DNA of 64,000 nucleotides from an uncultured Planctomycetota bacterium (GCA_900696465.1 CAADGE010000027.1:205998-269997); one strand, 5' to 3'. Positions 1 through 10,018 are shown, counted from the stretch's first letter. Program-made: numbers and translations. Notes: a model not told the origin generated them from the sequence alone.

Positions 1-1163
1 AGGACGGCGACCTTTCCGGTATGTTCGAGCTTCTGGGCGAGGAGGACGCCCGAGAGCTGTGCCATGGCTTCCAGAATGAGCACGCCGGGCATGATGGGCT
101 GGGTGGGGTAGTGCCCCTGGAAGAACGGCTCGTTGATTGTGACGTTTTTGATACCTACGGCGCGGTGATCGCCGTCGATCTCGACGACGCGATCGATCAG
201 CAGGAAGGGGTAACGGTGCGGCAGGATGCGGCGCAACTGGACAGCATCCATGACCGTGGTGGTTCGCAGCCGATGGGCACGTTCGTTGCGCTCGAGGACT
301 TCCAGCAGCATCCGCACCAATTCATGATTGAGGGCGTGGCCGCTTTTGCGTGCGATGACCTTACCGTGAATCGGCCGGCCGGCGAGGTAAAGGTCGCCGA
401 TGAGGTCGAGTATCTTGTGGCGGACACACTCGTCGGGGAAGCGGAATTCGTTTCCGACGACGCCCTGGGTCCCGATGACGACGACATCGCTGTAGGTCAG
501 GTGCTTACCAAGGCCGGCGGCCTGGAACTGGCGGGCTTCCTCCTCGAAGAGAAACGTGCGGGCGGTGGCGATTTCGTTTCGAAAGTTGTCTTCGGTGACG
601 CGGAGCGCGAAAATCTGCCGCGGGACGAGGCCGTCGGGGCCGTAGTCGAGGTCGTAAAGGATGTTGAGGTCTTCGGTGTCCGTGGGGACGGCGATCAACT
701 CGGCATCGCCCTCGCAGACGCGGACGGTTTCGGTGATGACCAGGGGGTGTTGTTCGGCCTGCTGCTCGACGACACCGGCATTGAGAATGGCGTCGACGAA
801 GTCCCGGCTGCTGCCGTCACAGCCGGGGAGCTCGCCGCCGGTCAGTTCGATCTCCGCGTTATCGACGGACAATGCGTGGAGCGCGGCCATGCAGTGCTCG
901 ACCGTCTCGATGGCCAGGGTGCCGTTGCGGATGGAGGTGCGGCGGGCGCGCTTGGTGACATTTCCCACGTGAGCGCGGATACGGACCGGTGTCTGTCCGT
1001 CGGTGCGGACGAAGACGATGCCGGTGTCCACGGGGGCGGGCTTGAATCGGACGGTTACCTCTTCACCCGTGAAGAGGCCGCGGCCGTGGACCTCAGCCGT
1101 GCTCTGAATGGTGTGTTGCGGCTTCAAGCTTCGCCATTCGCCGAGCGAGTTCGGCGACCTCAT
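1..1163 (-). CDS. lpxC-fabZ: LpxC-FabZ fusion: UDP-3-O-acyl-N-acetylglucosamine deacetylase / 3-hydroxyacyl-ACP dehydratase (3' end outside window)
   Basis: The minus strand reads as one frame of about 387 codons running off the left edge. The first ~300 residues are LpxC, the zinc deacetylase that commits lipid A synthesis. Visible motifs are [22 protein letters not shown], the zinc-binding [10 protein letters not shown] and SGHALNH. The frame continues without a stop into a FabZ hot-dog domain ([15 protein letters not shown], then [20 protein letters not shown] with the catalytic His and Glu). LpxC-FabZ fusions are known from Bacteroidetes, Chlorobi and planctomycetes. Two starts are possible: ATG at 1163, overlapping lpxD by 71 bases, or TTG at 1127, which gives the family-like beginning MKPQHTIQS. 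Neither has a strong ribosome site. It is the third gene of skp-lpxD-lpxC/fabZ; lpxA would be expected next, outside the window. Confidence 0.93.
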   Translation of the reverse strand, partial: MRSPNSLGEWRSLKPQHTIQSTAEVHGRGLFTGEEVTVRFKPAPVDTGIVFVRTDGQTPVRIRAHVGNVTKRARRTSIRNGTLAIETVEHCMAALHALSVDNAEIELTGGELPGCDGSSRDFVDAILNAGVVEQQAEQHPLVITETVRVCEGDAELIAVPTDTEDLNILYDLDYGPDGLVPRQIFALRVTEDNFRNEIATARTFLFEEEARQFQAAGLGKHLTYSDVVVIGTQGVVGNEFRFPDECVRHKILDLIGDLYLAGRPIHGKVIARKSGHALNHELVRMLLEVLERNERAHRLRTTTVMDAVQLRRILPHRYPFLLIDRVVEIDGDHRAVGIKNVTINEPFFQGHYPTQPIMPGVLILEAMAQLSGVLLAQKLEHTGKVAV

Positions 1164-2163
1164 CAAAAAGTTTCGGAAGCTTTCGAATCCGCGCCTCCAG
1201 TCGGAATACCTCGGTGCTCTTGCCTGCCGGAGTGCCGAAGAGAATGGCGCCCGGCTGGACATTACCGCGTATGACGCCGCATTGCGCGCCGATGCGGGCT
1301 GCATCGCCGATCGTAATTCCGTCGGCGACGCCTGCCTGACCGCCGACCAGGACACCGCTTCCGATCCGCACGCTGCCGGCCAGACCGACCTGGGCAGCGA
1401 TGGCGCAAAGTGGTCCGATGCGTACATTATGGGCGACTTGGACCATGTTATCAATCTTCGTTCCGCGGCCGATGACCGTGGCACCGATCTTGGCTCGATC
1501 CACACAGGCATTGGCCCCGATTTCGACGTCGTCCTCGATGATCACCGTTCCGATGTGCGGAATGCGTCGATGCCGGCCTTCGCGGAAGATGTAGCCAAAT
1601 CCGTCCGCCCCGATCACCACACCGGCATGGAGGATGACCTGATTCCCGATGGTGCAGCGGTCGTAAATGACGCAGCGGTCGTAGAGCGTACAGCCCCGAC
1701 CGATGTGTACCCCCGCGCCGATGCTGACGCCTTCGTGGACGATGGTGTCATCGTCGATTCGCGAATCCGGACCGATGACGGTGAGCGCCCCGACGGAGAC
1801 GTTCCGACCGAGGACAACCGAGGGATCGACCACGGCGGATGGGTGCACACCAGCAGCCGGCGTGTGCGGCGGTGTCCAGAAGAGTTCGAGTACCTGCGCG
1901 ACAGCGAGGGACGGATCCTCGACGAAGATGCCGCGCGGGTGGTTACCGAGCAGCGATTCCTTACCGATGATGGCTGCCGCCTTACTTTGTCGCATGTCGG
2001 ATGCGAACTTCGGATCCATGATCCAGGATACGTCGTCGGCCGTCGCATCGAGCAACGTGCTCACGGTTCGTATCGGCTGGGTGGCTTCTTGCGCGGTGCC
2101 GGCGAAGCGGCCCCGGCAGTGAGTGGCAATCTCTGCAATGGTACGGCACGGCGATTCAACCAT
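1093..2163 (-). CDS. lpxD: UDP-3-O-acylglucosamine N-acyltransferase LpxD
   Basis: This 356-residue protein fits LpxD, which adds the second 3-hydroxyacyl chain to UDP-3-O-acyl-glucosamine in lipid A synthesis. Residues 1 to ~105 form the N-terminal substrate-binding domain. From about residue 107 ([20 protein letters not shown]) the protein is a left-handed beta-helix of hexapeptide repeats ([LIV]-G-x-x-x-x). It contains [10 protein letters not shown], where the conserved His is the expected catalytic base. A short C-terminal helical tail follows. The ATG at 2163 lies 71 bases after the upstream skp-like gene, and the 3' end overlaps the start of lpxC-fabZ, which suggests translational coupling. 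Confidence 0.95.
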   Translation of the reverse strand: MVESPCRTIAEIATHCRGRFAGTAQEATQPIRTVSTLLDATADDVSWIMDPKFASDMRQSKAAAIIGKESLLGNHPRGIFVEDPSLAVAQVLELFWTPPHTPAAGVHPSAVVDPSVVLGRNVSVGALTVIGPDSRIDDDTIVHEGVSIGAGVHIGRGCTLYDRCVIYDRCTIGNQVILHAGVVIGADGFGYIFREGRHRRIPHIGTVIIEDDVEIGANACVDRAKIGATVIGRGTKIDNMVQVAHNVRIGPLCAIAAQVGLAGSVRIGSGVLVGGQAGVADGITIGDAARIGAQCGVIRGNVQPGAILFGTPAGKSTEVFRLEARIRKLPKLFDEVAELARRMAKLEAATHHSEHG

Positions 2164-2234
2164 GACTGGGCCTCGTGCAGTGCTTGCGCAGGGCGCGAGC
2201 GATTCCTCCCGCTATCACGTTGATGAATCGCCGC

Positions 2235-2888
2235 TCAAGGCGCTCCCGCGGGCTGTCCGAGCAATCGCTTGCCGCCGCCCTGTTTGTAAGCGGCATCCAA
2301 TCGCCGAATGACCTGATCGGTGATGTCAATGTCCGCCGCGTTCCAGAGCACCTGTCGTTCCTGGATGAAGCGCCGAAGTGCCTGGACGCTCTGCTCGATG
2401 TCATCGGGCTTGAAGTCGTTTCTCAGCAGCACGACATCATAGCCGCGCTCCCGAGCAATCTCTGATGCGACCTTCATGGTCTGTTCGTAGATCACGCGGG
2501 TCCAGTCGAACTTGTCCTGATCCATCTGCTGCTCGGTTACCTTGAGCCAGACGTTGGCCTCGATGTTCAGCCGGACGAGGTCCTTCCGGCGGGTTACGAA
2601 GTCCTGCGAGCCGGGACGAAAGGCCGACAGCTCGGTCTGTTTATCTTCGATGACCTTGCGGCGCTGCTGGGCCTCCTTGGCGGCCTCCTCCGTCTGAACC
2701 TTCATGATCTCGTTGAGGTCCTGAATCTGCGCGCACTCGCTGAAGATGCGGACCAGATCAATCACGGCGACGGGGTGGCTGCCGGCGCGCGGCGGGACAG
2801 CGTCATCGGGCGGGCTTTGTGCCACGCTCATGGTACCCAGCACGCCGACGCCGATCATGATTGCGATGATGCGTTTACTTCGATTCAC
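2235..2888 (-). CDS. OmpH/Skp-family periplasmic chaperone
   Basis: The 217-residue product has an N-terminal signal peptide (basic MNRSKR, then a hydrophobic stretch to about residue 24) and an OmpH/Skp body: the opening strand VAVIDLVRIFSEC, a long charged coiled-coil (~60-170) and the closing strand YDVVLLRNDF. Skp proteins are periplasmic holdases for outer-membrane proteins. Length is somewhat greater than E. coli Skp, as is usual in planctomycetes. It is the first gene of the skp-lpxD-lpxC/fabZ set, the same order as in proteobacterial lipid A operons, so it probably acts in outer-membrane assembly. Confidence 0.88.
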   Translation of the reverse strand: MNRSKRIIAIMIGVGVLGTMSVAQSPPDDAVPPRAGSHPVAVIDLVRIFSECAQIQDLNEIMKVQTEEAAKEAQQRRKVIEDKQTELSAFRPGSQDFVTRRKDLVRLNIEANVWLKVTEQQMDQDKFDWTRVIYEQTMKVASEIARERGYDVVLLRNDFKPDDIEQSVQALRRFIQERQVLWNAADIDITDQVIRRLDAAYKQGGGKRLLGQPAGAP

Positions 2889-2981
2889 GGGTCGTCCTCC
2901 TCATGGATGGATGGCTTCTTCGTTCACTGCGGCGAACGGCGACATTGTCGCGCCGGGTACGCGGAACGCAAGACCGCGTAG

Positions 2982-4286
2982 TCAGCGGGTCAGGCCGCGG
3001 CGTCGCAGCCGGAGCAGCAGCGGGAGCGTGATGGCGGCGCAGAGGACCTGTGTGCAGCCAGTCGCCAGAAAGGTTGCCTGGTAGGCCTCGAGGGTATTGC
3101 CATGCCGCGTCATCGCGGAGAAGAAAGCGCCGGCGGCGAGCGGCCCGAGCAGAAAGCCGAGGGAGCCGGCGGCATTGAAGCCGGTGAAGACGGCTCCGCG
3201 GTGCGACGACGGCGCCAGATCGGCGCAAAGCGCCAGGTTCGGCGCAAACATAATGGCGCTGACGATGCCAGAGATAATCATGAGCGCACGGAGAGATTCG
3301 GCCGATGCCACGCCGTAGGATGCAAAGACAACGCCGAATGTGGCCGATGCGAGGGCAATGGGCCAGACGCGCCCGATGCGATCGACCAGCCGGCCGGCAG
3401 GGTAGATGAGCACGGCGAAGGGTACGAGGAAGAGAACCAGCAGTCGACTGCGATCGCGCGGTTCGAGTTCGTGAATGTCGGCGAAGTAGAGTACGAGGGT
3501 CGATACGACGACGCCGACGCAGAAGCGATCGATCAGGGCATAGGCATAAGGCACGGCGAGTTCGCGGCGCTGGGCGAGGATCGCGAGCGCCGCCTTCATC
3601 CCGCCGCGATCGGTTCGTGGGGTGTGTGGTTCGCGTACGAACATGAGCACGCCGACTGCGGCGACGGCGCTGATGCATCCGGCGACGAGGAACGTCCAGT
3701 CGGGCAGGAGCCGCCAGACTTCGCCTCCGGTTCGCGTACCGCAGGCGGTGCCGAACATCATCGCTGAGCCGACGACGCCCATGGCTCGGCCGCGGGATTT
3801 CTCGGCGGCCCATCCGGCGGCGACGGCCATGAGGGTGCTCAGGGCGAGAATGTGTGCAGCGCCTTCGAAGAATCGCAGGATGAGCAGGGTGGCGAGGTTG
3901 GGCGCCCAGCCCATGGCGGCGAGCAGGAGGGCATCGGTGAAGAGTGCCATCGCTGCGACACGTCGACGCGCGCCACCGGCGTCCGAAAGCAGGCCGATCA
4001 GGGGGGCCGCAAGGATCGCCCCGACCATGTTGACGGACATAAAGCTGTGCGTCCAGAACGGGCCGGCTTGGTAGCGAAGGCCGACGAGTTCCTTGAGAGG
4101 GGCGACCAGCATCGTTACCGGCACCATGCACAGAAAGACCATGCCGCTGACCGCGAAGACGGCGCGCAGCGCGGAGATGCTCCGGTCCGAAGGCGCAGCG
4201 GCCGGTGCGGCGGTTGCAGACTGTGTATCGACTTCAGGCAGGCAGGTCGGCACGAATACGATCCCGTCCTTCTCGGCGGTGGTCAT
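2982..4286 (-). CDS. MFS transporter
   Basis: The product is 434 residues when read from the ATG at 4286 (MTTAEKDGIVF). That ATG overlaps the stop of the upstream gene as ATGA, so it is preferred over longer reading-frame starts. After a ~55-residue cytoplasmic leader there are about twelve hydrophobic segments with MFS loop signatures: GLLSDAGGARRR between segments 2 and 3, RFFEGAAHILALS, and GRLVDRIGRVWP in the second half. These indicate a major facilitator superfamily permease of the multidrug/sugar-efflux type. The substrate cannot be read from sequence. It is co-translated with the preceding polytopic membrane protein. Confidence 0.88.
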   Translation of the reverse strand: MTTAEKDGIVFVPTCLPEVDTQSATAAPAAAPSDRSISALRAVFAVSGMVFLCMVPVTMLVAPLKELVGLRYQAGPFWTHSFMSVNMVGAILAAPLIGLLSDAGGARRRVAAMALFTDALLLAAMGWAPNLATLLILRFFEGAAHILALSTLMAVAAGWAAEKSRGRAMGVVGSAMMFGTACGTRTGGEVWRLLPDWTFLVAGCISAVAAVGVLMFVREPHTPRTDRGGMKAALAILAQRRELAVPYAYALIDRFCVGVVVSTLVLYFADIHELEPRDRSRLLVLFLVPFAVLIYPAGRLVDRIGRVWPIALASATFGVVFASYGVASAESLRALMIISGIVSAIMFAPNLALCADLAPSSHRGAVFTGFNAAGSLGFLLGPLAAGAFFSAMTRHGNTLEAYQATFLATGCTQVLCAAITLPLLLRLRRRGLTR

Positions 4287-5593
4287 GGCAACAGGTTGAA
4301 ATACAGGGCGCTCCAGGCCAGCGCCGCCAGGGTCCAGGGGCGGACTCGCGGCGACAGCATCCACGGTGCGATGACCAGCAACCATACGGGGACAAAGTCC
4401 AGAGCATAACGATAGTAGCCGGCGTCGTTCGCTCCGCTGGTGTGGTAGGTCAGCAGTCCGGCCATGACGGCCATCCCTGATAACAGAAGCGCCCGGGGAA
4501 TGCAATCAAAGGCCCAGCGGCGGATCGTCAACGGTACGCCGAGCAGCAATGGCATGGTCAGCCAGATGCTGGCGCCGTCGACGCCGGCCGTCTCGGGACG
4601 CAAGGCGCCTGCCCGTATGTCCCACGACGGAAACGCCACATTCATCGCATAGGCATTGTGCGGAACGTAGCGCAGGCCGAAGGTCTGCTCTTGACCACGC
4701 CGGCCGATGGGGTCCGTGCGGCCTTCGTAGAGGCGGGCATATCCGGTCTCAAGCGGATTTCCAAATTTGAGAAAGTTCAACGTCATGGGTACGGCCAGGA
4801 TGACTGTAGCGCCGACTGCGGCGATGCGTACGGCGCGGCGCCTGCGCGCTGCGGATGGCGCGACGTAACAGGCCGGCGTTGTCGGTTGAGGATGGGCCGC
4901 CGCGCCACCCGTGCCGTGTCGCCATGCCAGCCACAGGAGCGCCGGCAGATAAACGATCGTCATCTGGCGTGACCAAGCCGCGAGCATAAGCCCCAGCGCG
5001 GCGGGCCAGATTCGCCGCGGGCCGAGCAGGTCGGCGGCGAAAATGAGCAGTCCGGTGACAGCGAGGACGTGATTGATTTCGTAAATACTCGCGCCGTGGA
5101 CACCGCCCTGGCAGGCCTGCAAGACCGGCAGCAACGGGGTGCCGGCGATGAGATAGCCGGCGAACACGGCGGCCCACGGGCTGGAGCGCGTGACGGTTCG
5201 GAAGGCGGCGTAGGCGGCTATCGGCAGCGGGAGTGCCACGAGTATGGCATAGTGCGGACCGTAGATGCTGCCCGGCGGGTGCCCGCCGATCTCGCCGAGC
5301 GTGGTGCCGATGACAGAGAGGAGGACGAAGGCGAGACCGACGACGTTGTAGCGCCGGTCGCCCTCGCGCGCGACTTCGTAATCATTTTGCTCGAGGTGCA
5401 GCCGGCCCTGCTTCCACATGAGGGCCTCTTCGAGGGCGGCGTTCGTGACCGGCGTAACGTGCCACTGACTAATTCTCACTCGATGTCCGACGGTCAGGTA
5501 GAGCGCGACGAGCATGAGTGCGAAACAGCCGACGACAAGCCCCGCCTGCTCAGCGCCGCGCGAAGGGAGGGATGGAGCTGGTGAGTTGTCCAC
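4283..5593 (-). CDS. Polytopic membrane protein, GT-C/GT39-like glycosyltransferase candidate
   Basis: The 436-residue protein has roughly ten predicted membrane helices. It opens with a hydrophobic helix (LVVGCFALMLVALYLTVGH), then a hydrophilic segment with EALMWKQGRLHL and GDRRYNVVG, reminiscent of first-loop motifs of bacterial GT-C type membrane glycosyltransferases. GPHYAILVALPLPIAAYAAF and further helices follow. No catalytic signature was pinned down, so the function is a structural guess. It lies in an operon with the MFS transporter, sharing a four-base ATGA overlap. The promoter is probably in the 156-base gap downstream of the paralog pair. Confidence 0.6.
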   Translation of the reverse strand: MDNSPAPSLPSRGAEQAGLVVGCFALMLVALYLTVGHRVRISQWHVTPVTNAALEEALMWKQGRLHLEQNDYEVAREGDRRYNVVGLAFVLLSVIGTTLGEIGGHPPGSIYGPHYAILVALPLPIAAYAAFRTVTRSSPWAAVFAGYLIAGTPLLPVLQACQGGVHGASIYEINHVLAVTGLLIFAADLLGPRRIWPAALGLMLAAWSRQMTIVYLPALLWLAWRHGTGGAAAHPQPTTPACYVAPSAARRRRAVRIAAVGATVILAVPMTLNFLKFGNPLETGYARLYEGRTDPIGRRGQEQTFGLRYVPHNAYAMNVAFPSWDIRAGALRPETAGVDGASIWLTMPLLLGVPLTIRRWAFDCIPRALLLSGMAVMAGLLTYHTSGANDAGYYRYALDFVPVWLLVIAPWMLSPRVRPWTLAALAWSALYFNLLP

Positions 5594-5749
5594 GTGGCAG
5601 ATTATATCAGCAACTTGTCAGGGTAGGTCGCATGGGCGACCAACTCCTGGCGGGAGGTTGTAAGGCCGTCGGCGTAACGTGGCATGCCCGGGGTCGCCAG
5701 CTCAGGTCGCCTCCGATTTCGTCTGTTCGAATTTGCATCGGATGTTCGC

Positions 5750-6799
5750 CTACGTCAAATCCACCAGTTTCTCTACCGGCGGCGGTGCCAATGGGCTTAG
5801 CCATGCGCGGAGGAGGAGTTCGACCTCACTCTCTCTCAAATGTGCGAGACCAAGTTCCTTGCCGTCCCAGATGTTCACCTTCCAGAACAACAGACTTGTT
5901 CTGCGAATCACGATAACGCTGCGCTCACGGACGAACAGGTGGACGTCGCTTCGAGCCGTGTGTCGTCGGGGTCTGCGGAGCACGAGTCCACCGGGTACTA
6001 GAATCCACCTCCACTTCGCTGCACGGAATCTGTACCAGGTAGGAGCAAGGAAGATAAACGGCAAGATCAGTTGCAGGTAGATGAAGTAATTGATACTACC
6101 TGTTCCGGAGGACAGTCGGTAGTACACACTGCCGACAATGAGCGCGAAGATGACGTAGAAAATCAAAAAGCCGGTCAAGTATATTTGCGGGTGGATTCGT
6201 CGGTACATTGTCTTCCTGGCACCGCGAATTCGATTCGTGGCCGACCCTGATTGTTCGGCGTCCTGAAGACCTGCTTCGAGTTCGCGAAAGGCCGCGTCTG
6301 CTTCGTGAAGTGGTGTCGGTTGGAATGGGAATTCGATCGGTACGAACTGGCATCGAGGCGGCAGATCTTCATACAGAAATAGTACGCGATTGGCAAAGCC
6401 ATGTGCATAGAGTGCCTCCAGCGCCGAGCGAATGAGCTTTCTGCCTGCTGCGGGTGGCCAGCAATCTCCGACCCATGATGCGAACTCGAAGTCTGAGCAG
6501 GAATAATTCTGATTCTGCAATTGACTTATCTGAGCAGCGAGACGGGCATGGATCATCTGCAGGGTGATGAGGAAAACCAGCACCAGAACGATGGGAATCG
6601 CCACCAACAGGGGAGAAGGAATGCCAGCCGGAGTTGTCGCCGCCCAATAGAACAACCAACCACCAAGGGCGAGCACCAGAGCGAGAATCAAGAGCGTGTA
6701 TCGGATCGGATATCGACCTCTTCCGGAGACCAGTACGCTCATTGGCGGTTCAGCAGGCCTCTGCGTGGGGGCGTCGAAACTTGTTGGATTCTCATTCAT
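5750..6799 (-). CDS. Membrane protein, tandem paralog A (YcxB-like tail)
   Basis: The 349-residue protein starts at ATG 6799, overlapping the stop of its upstream paralog as ATGA; longer in-frame starts would lie inside that gene. It has two hydrophobic helices near residues 30-80, a soluble loop (~85-200), two more helices (~205-260), then a soluble C-terminal domain with WRWILVPGGLVLRRP, RERSVIVIRR and a final LLRAWLSPLAPPPVEK. The architecture (paired helices, then a small beta-rich domain ending LLRAWL) resembles YcxB-like proteins of unknown function. The last 22 residues are identical to those of the neighbouring paralog. Codons are noticeably more A/T-ending than in the paralog. Function unknown. 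Confidence 0.72.
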   Translation of the reverse strand: MNENPTSFDAPTQRPAEPPMSVLVSGRGRYPIRYTLLILALVLALGGWLFYWAATTPAGIPSPLLVAIPIVLVLVFLITLQMIHARLAAQISQLQNQNYSCSDFEFASWVGDCWPPAAGRKLIRSALEALYAHGFANRVLFLYEDLPPRCQFVPIEFPFQPTPLHEADAAFRELEAGLQDAEQSGSATNRIRGARKTMYRRIHPQIYLTGFLIFYVIFALIVGSVYYRLSSGTGSINYFIYLQLILPFIFLAPTWYRFRAAKWRWILVPGGLVLRRPRRHTARSDVHLFVRERSVIVIRRTSLLFWKVNIWDGKELGLAHLRESEVELLLRAWLSPLAPPPVEKLVDLT

Positions 6800-7824
6800 G
6801 TCAGATCCACCAGCTTCTCCACCGGCGGCGGGGCCAGCGGACTGAGCCAAGCGCGGAGGAGGAGCCGGGCTTCGCGCGAAGTGACCGGAACACTTTCGTT
6901 CTTCTCGCTGTCGGCAACGTAGATCACCCACGAACCCTTACGAACCTGATACGCGCATAATACGCTGCGGCGACGATCGAACAGATGCAGCGACGAGCGG
7001 GTGCGGTCCCTGGCCGGCTTTCGAAGAATCAGGCCCGATGGCACGAGCAGCCACTGCGCCGGAGACAGGGACGTACCCGATGAAGGCGAGACAAACAAAT
7101 AGATTGCAAGTACGAGCACCCAGAAGCTCAACCGGACGGTTACCTGGCTTAACTGATAGGCCTCTGTGGCAGCATTCAGGAAGAAGAAGCACCAGAAACC
7201 GAGCATCAACGCGCCTTTGAGCCGCACATTGCGGCGTATCTTCGCTGCGAACGACCGCTCCGACTGAGTCGACCGTGCTGCCGCTTCCACAGGTGCCGCC
7301 GGTGCGTCTTCCGTGGCCTCCTCCAGCTGTCGGAAGGCCTCTTCGGTTTCATCGAGCAGGATCGGGTAAAAGGAGATCGTCAGCGGCTCAACTGTTTGGC
7401 GCTCCTCATACCAACTGGCCCTAATGGTCGTGTCTGTCTGGCCCATTCCCGCGAGCATGCCGATCCACCCGCCGGCGAGCGGGTTGTTGCCCGCCTCGTA
7501 GGCATGACGGCTCATGTAGCTCGCGGCCGACTGATGATCGCCCTGTTTCACGAGATCGAACAGCCGCCGGATGTGTTTGTGCTTCAGGTGCCGTTGAATC
7601 GCATAGATGATGACGATGGTCAGTGCGCTGCCGACACCGAAGCCGATCCAACGAGCCGTTAAGCCGGCGTTTCCCAAGACCAGGATGACAGGAACAAGTA
7701 TGAACAGGATCACCATGATAAAGGCCAAAGCAGGTCCGATGCGGATCTGCCCCGGCTTCTCGATACGCACGTCGATGAGTGTGCCCGTCGTTGTCTCTGG
7801 CCCGTTCATGCGGAAATTATGCAA
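6796..7824 (-). CDS. Membrane protein, tandem paralog B (YcxB-like tail)
   Basis: The 342-residue paralog of the next gene has the same plan. Two helices at ~32-80 are followed by a cytosolic loop with FDLVKQGDHQSAASYM and an Ala-rich, acidic stretch. A second helix pair (~205-255) precedes a C-terminal domain with AQWLLVPSGLILRKP, HLFDRRRSVLCAYQV and the invariant LLRAWLSPLAPPPVEK end. It is the first gene of the pair and lies divergently from the aldehyde dehydrogenase, so their promoters share the 146-base gap 7825-7970. No catalytic motif was seen. The duplication and conserved tail suggest that the two proteins assemble together or bind the same partner. Confidence 0.72.
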   Translation of the reverse strand: MHNFRMNGPETTTGTLIDVRIEKPGQIRIGPALAFIMVILFILVPVILVLGNAGLTARWIGFGVGSALTIVIIYAIQRHLKHKHIRRLFDLVKQGDHQSAASYMSRHAYEAGNNPLAGGWIGMLAGMGQTDTTIRASWYEERQTVEPLTISFYPILLDETEEAFRQLEEATEDAPAAPVEAAARSTQSERSFAAKIRRNVRLKGALMLGFWCFFFLNAATEAYQLSQVTVRLSFWVLVLAIYLFVSPSSGTSLSPAQWLLVPSGLILRKPARDRTRSSLHLFDRRRSVLCAYQVRKGSWVIYVADSEKNESVPVTSREARLLLRAWLSPLAPPPVEKLVDLT

Positions 7825-7970
7825 TGCACCGGGAGGATTGGACAGCGCTCACTGAGTTTGACATGCACCCGCCGCGGGGCTATCTTTTTTCAGTGATCGG
7901 GCGAGTTTCGACCCGCATCCCAATTGTGTCACAACCCGCCGTTTGAGAACCGTTTTCAGGAGGTACCGTC

Positions 7971-9452
7971 ATGTCCACCGCCACTATCCCTGCTCCGGTG
8001 AAGTCGGATATCAAGATCAAGTACACCAAGCTGCTCATCGACGGTGAGTGGGTCGATGCCGTCGGCGGGAGGACGTTTGAGGCGATCAATCCGGCGACCG
8101 GCGACGTGATCGCCCATGTGGCCGAAGGCGACGAACCGGATGTCGATAAGGCGGTCAAGGCAGCGCGCAAGGCCTTCGAGAGCGGGCCGTGGCAGAAGAT
8201 GAGCGCCTCCGAGCGCGGGCGGCTGATGTTCAAGCTGGCCGACTTGATCGAGAAGCACAAGGAAGAGCTAGCGGCGCTGGAGACGCTGGATAACGGCAAG
8301 CCCATCCGTGACTCGCTCAATGCCGACCTGCCGCTCACCATTGCCTGCTATCGCTACTATGCCGGCTGGGCCGACAAGATGCACGGCAAGACCATCCCGA
8401 TCAACGGGCCGTTCTTCTGCTACACGAAGCACGAGCCGATCGGCGTCTGCGGACAGATCATTCCGTGGAACTTCCCGCTGCTCATGCAGGCGTGGAAGTG
8501 GGGACCGGCCCTGGCAATGGGCAACACGGTTATCCTCAAGCCCGCTGAGCAGACGCCGCTGACGGCGCTGTACGTCGGGCAGCTTGCGCTCGATGCGGGC
8601 TTCCCGCCGGGCGTCATCAACATCATCCCCGGTATGGGCCCGACGGCTGGCGGCGCGATCGCGAAGCACATGGACGTGGACAAGGTCGCCTTTACCGGTA
8701 GCACGGAAGTCGGCAAGCTCATCATGGAAGCCGCGGCCAAGAGCAACCTGAAGCGCGTTTCACTGGAACTCGGCGGCAAGAGCCCGAACATCGTCTTCGC
8801 CGACGCCGATGCCGACGCGGCGATCCAGGGGGCTTACTTCGCGCTGTTCTTCAATCAGGGGCAGTGCTGCTGCGCCGGCAGCCGGCTGTACGTTGAGGAG
8901 TCGATCAAGGATCAGTTCGTCGAGAAGCTCACCGGCATCGCCAAGAGCCGCCGCGTGGGCGATCCGTTCGACATGAAGACGCACCAGGGGCCGCAGGTTT
9001 CGCGGGAGCAGTTCGACCGGGTGATGAACTACATCGACATCGGCAACAAACAGGGGGCGAAGCTGGTGACCGGCGGCAGCCGCGTGGGCGATCGCGGCTT
9101 CTTCATCGAGCCGACGGTCTTCGACGGCGTGCGCGACGACATGACGATTGCTCAGGAGGAAATCTTCGGCCCGGTCATGTGTGTCATGCCGTTCAAGGAC
9201 ATCGACGACGTGGTGCAGCGGGCGAACAACTCGATCTACGGCCTGGCTGCCGCGGTGTGGACGAAGGACATCACCAAGGCGCATGCGATCGCCAACCGCG
9301 TCCGCGCCGGGACCGTCTGGGTGAACTGCTACGACGTCTTCGACGCCGCGGCGCCCTTCGGCGGATTCAAGCAGTCTGGCATCGGTCGCGAACTCGGCGA
9401 ATACGCCCTGGAGCACTACACAGAAGTCAAGACCGTGACGGTGAAGCTCTGA
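7971..9452 (+). CDS. NAD(P)-dependent aldehyde dehydrogenase
   Basis: The 493-residue ALDH superfamily enzyme oxidises an aldehyde to the acid using NAD(P)+. Motifs in order are [18 protein letters not shown] (~165), cofactor-binding FTGSTEVGK (~242), the general-base ELGGKSP (~264), the nucleophile motif [12 protein letters not shown] near residue 300 and QEEIFGPV (~395). The end, [19 protein letters not shown], is typical of the class 1/2 (EC 1.2.1.3) group. A near-perfect AGGAGGT ribosome site sits before ATG 7971. The gene is monocistronic: a divergent operon lies upstream and a hairpin 60 bases downstream. The specific aldehyde cannot be told. Confidence 0.95.
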   Translation: MSTATIPAPVKSDIKIKYTKLLIDGEWVDAVGGRTFEAINPATGDVIAHVAEGDEPDVDKAVKAARKAFESGPWQKMSASERGRLMFKLADLIEKHKEELAALETLDNGKPIRDSLNADLPLTIACYRYYAGWADKMHGKTIPINGPFFCYTKHEPIGVCGQIIPWNFPLLMQAWKWGPALAMGNTVILKPAEQTPLTALYVGQLALDAGFPPGVINIIPGMGPTAGGAIAKHMDVDKVAFTGSTEVGKLIMEAAAKSNLKRVSLELGGKSPNIVFADADADAAIQGAYFALFFNQGQCCCAGSRLYVEESIKDQFVEKLTGIAKSRRVGDPFDMKTHQGPQVSREQFDRVMNYIDIGNKQGAKLVTGGSRVGDRGFFIEPTVFDGVRDDMTIAQEEIFGPVMCVMPFKDIDDVVQRANNSIYGLAAAVWTKDITKAHAIANRVRAGTVWVNCYDVFDAAAPFGGFKQSGIGRELGEYALEHYTEVKTVTVKL

Positions 9453-9513
9453 GGGTCGTTCGACGTTCGAGTCGGCTGTACGCTGATGGATTCGCGGGGC
9501 GCGCAAAATGCGA

Positions 9514-9545
9514 CGCGGCGTGGCCATCAGGAATGCCACGCCGCG
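9514..9545. terminator. Bidirectional hairpin between convergent genes
   Basis: A perfect 11-base stem (9514-9524 with 9535-9545, core GCGGCGTGGC/GCCACGCCGC) with a ten-base loop lies between the aldehyde dehydrogenase (plus) and a small secreted-peptide gene (minus). There is no U-run on either side, so termination is inferred from position and stem strength. Confidence 0.55.
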
Positions 9546-9609
9546 CCGGGCGGGTCTGCCATCATCAGTGCTCCTGAGGTACGCGGTGGGAGAGGGGAGT
9601 TCACCGACC

Positions 9610-9789
9610 TTAGAAGCACACGGAGGCAGGCAGGCCGTTTGCACCGGCATTAAAGCCGCATTCAAAACCGGTGATGAATTCGTCCAGTCCCTCGCAACCG
9701 GTGTTGGCGGCGGTCAGGGCGGCCATCATCGCCAGACAACAGATCAATCGAAGCGCCCGTCGGCTGGTGATTTTCTTCAATGCAGTCAT
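9610..9789 (-). CDS. Small secreted peptide / possible lipoprotein, 59 aa
   Basis: A 59-residue frame starts at ATG 9789, six bases after a good ribosome site (AAGGGAGA), and ends at TAA 9610. It begins with a basic segment (MTALKKITSRRALR), has a hydrophobic core (LICCLAMMAALTAA) and then NTGCEGLDEF, a weak lipobox-like cysteine. The mature part is about 28 residues, Gly/Phe/Cys-containing and ending ASVCF. This looks like an exported peptide or small lipoprotein of the sort common in planctomycetes. No family recognised. Ribosome site, export signal and hairpin beyond the stop support it as real. Confidence 0.6.
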   Translation of the reverse strand: MTALKKITSRRALRLICCLAMMAALTAANTGCEGLDEFITGFECGFNAGANGLPASVCF

Positions 9790-10018
9790 CGCACATCTCC
9801 CTTTTCAATTAGTGGCTCTTTCGTGCGTCGGTCACCATGACCTCCGCCGCAGGGAGTACTCGCCGGACGGGCAGTTCTTCCACGAATTTTTTATTTTTCA
9901 GAGCGACTGGTGACCACAGCGGCGAAAGAAGAGGTCTGGGCCCCAGGATTGCGCTTCATGGAGCTGTATTCGCGCGGTCTGAGCGGGCACGTTGCGGCCA
10001 CGCGTTAATTCGACGCTG

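Noticed and set aside
21..1274. Long plus-strand open frame (417 codons) over the lpx genes
   Set aside because: It is the antisense of LpxC-FabZ and lpxD; its composition is acidic and repetitive and it has no family features, while the minus frame has full motifs.
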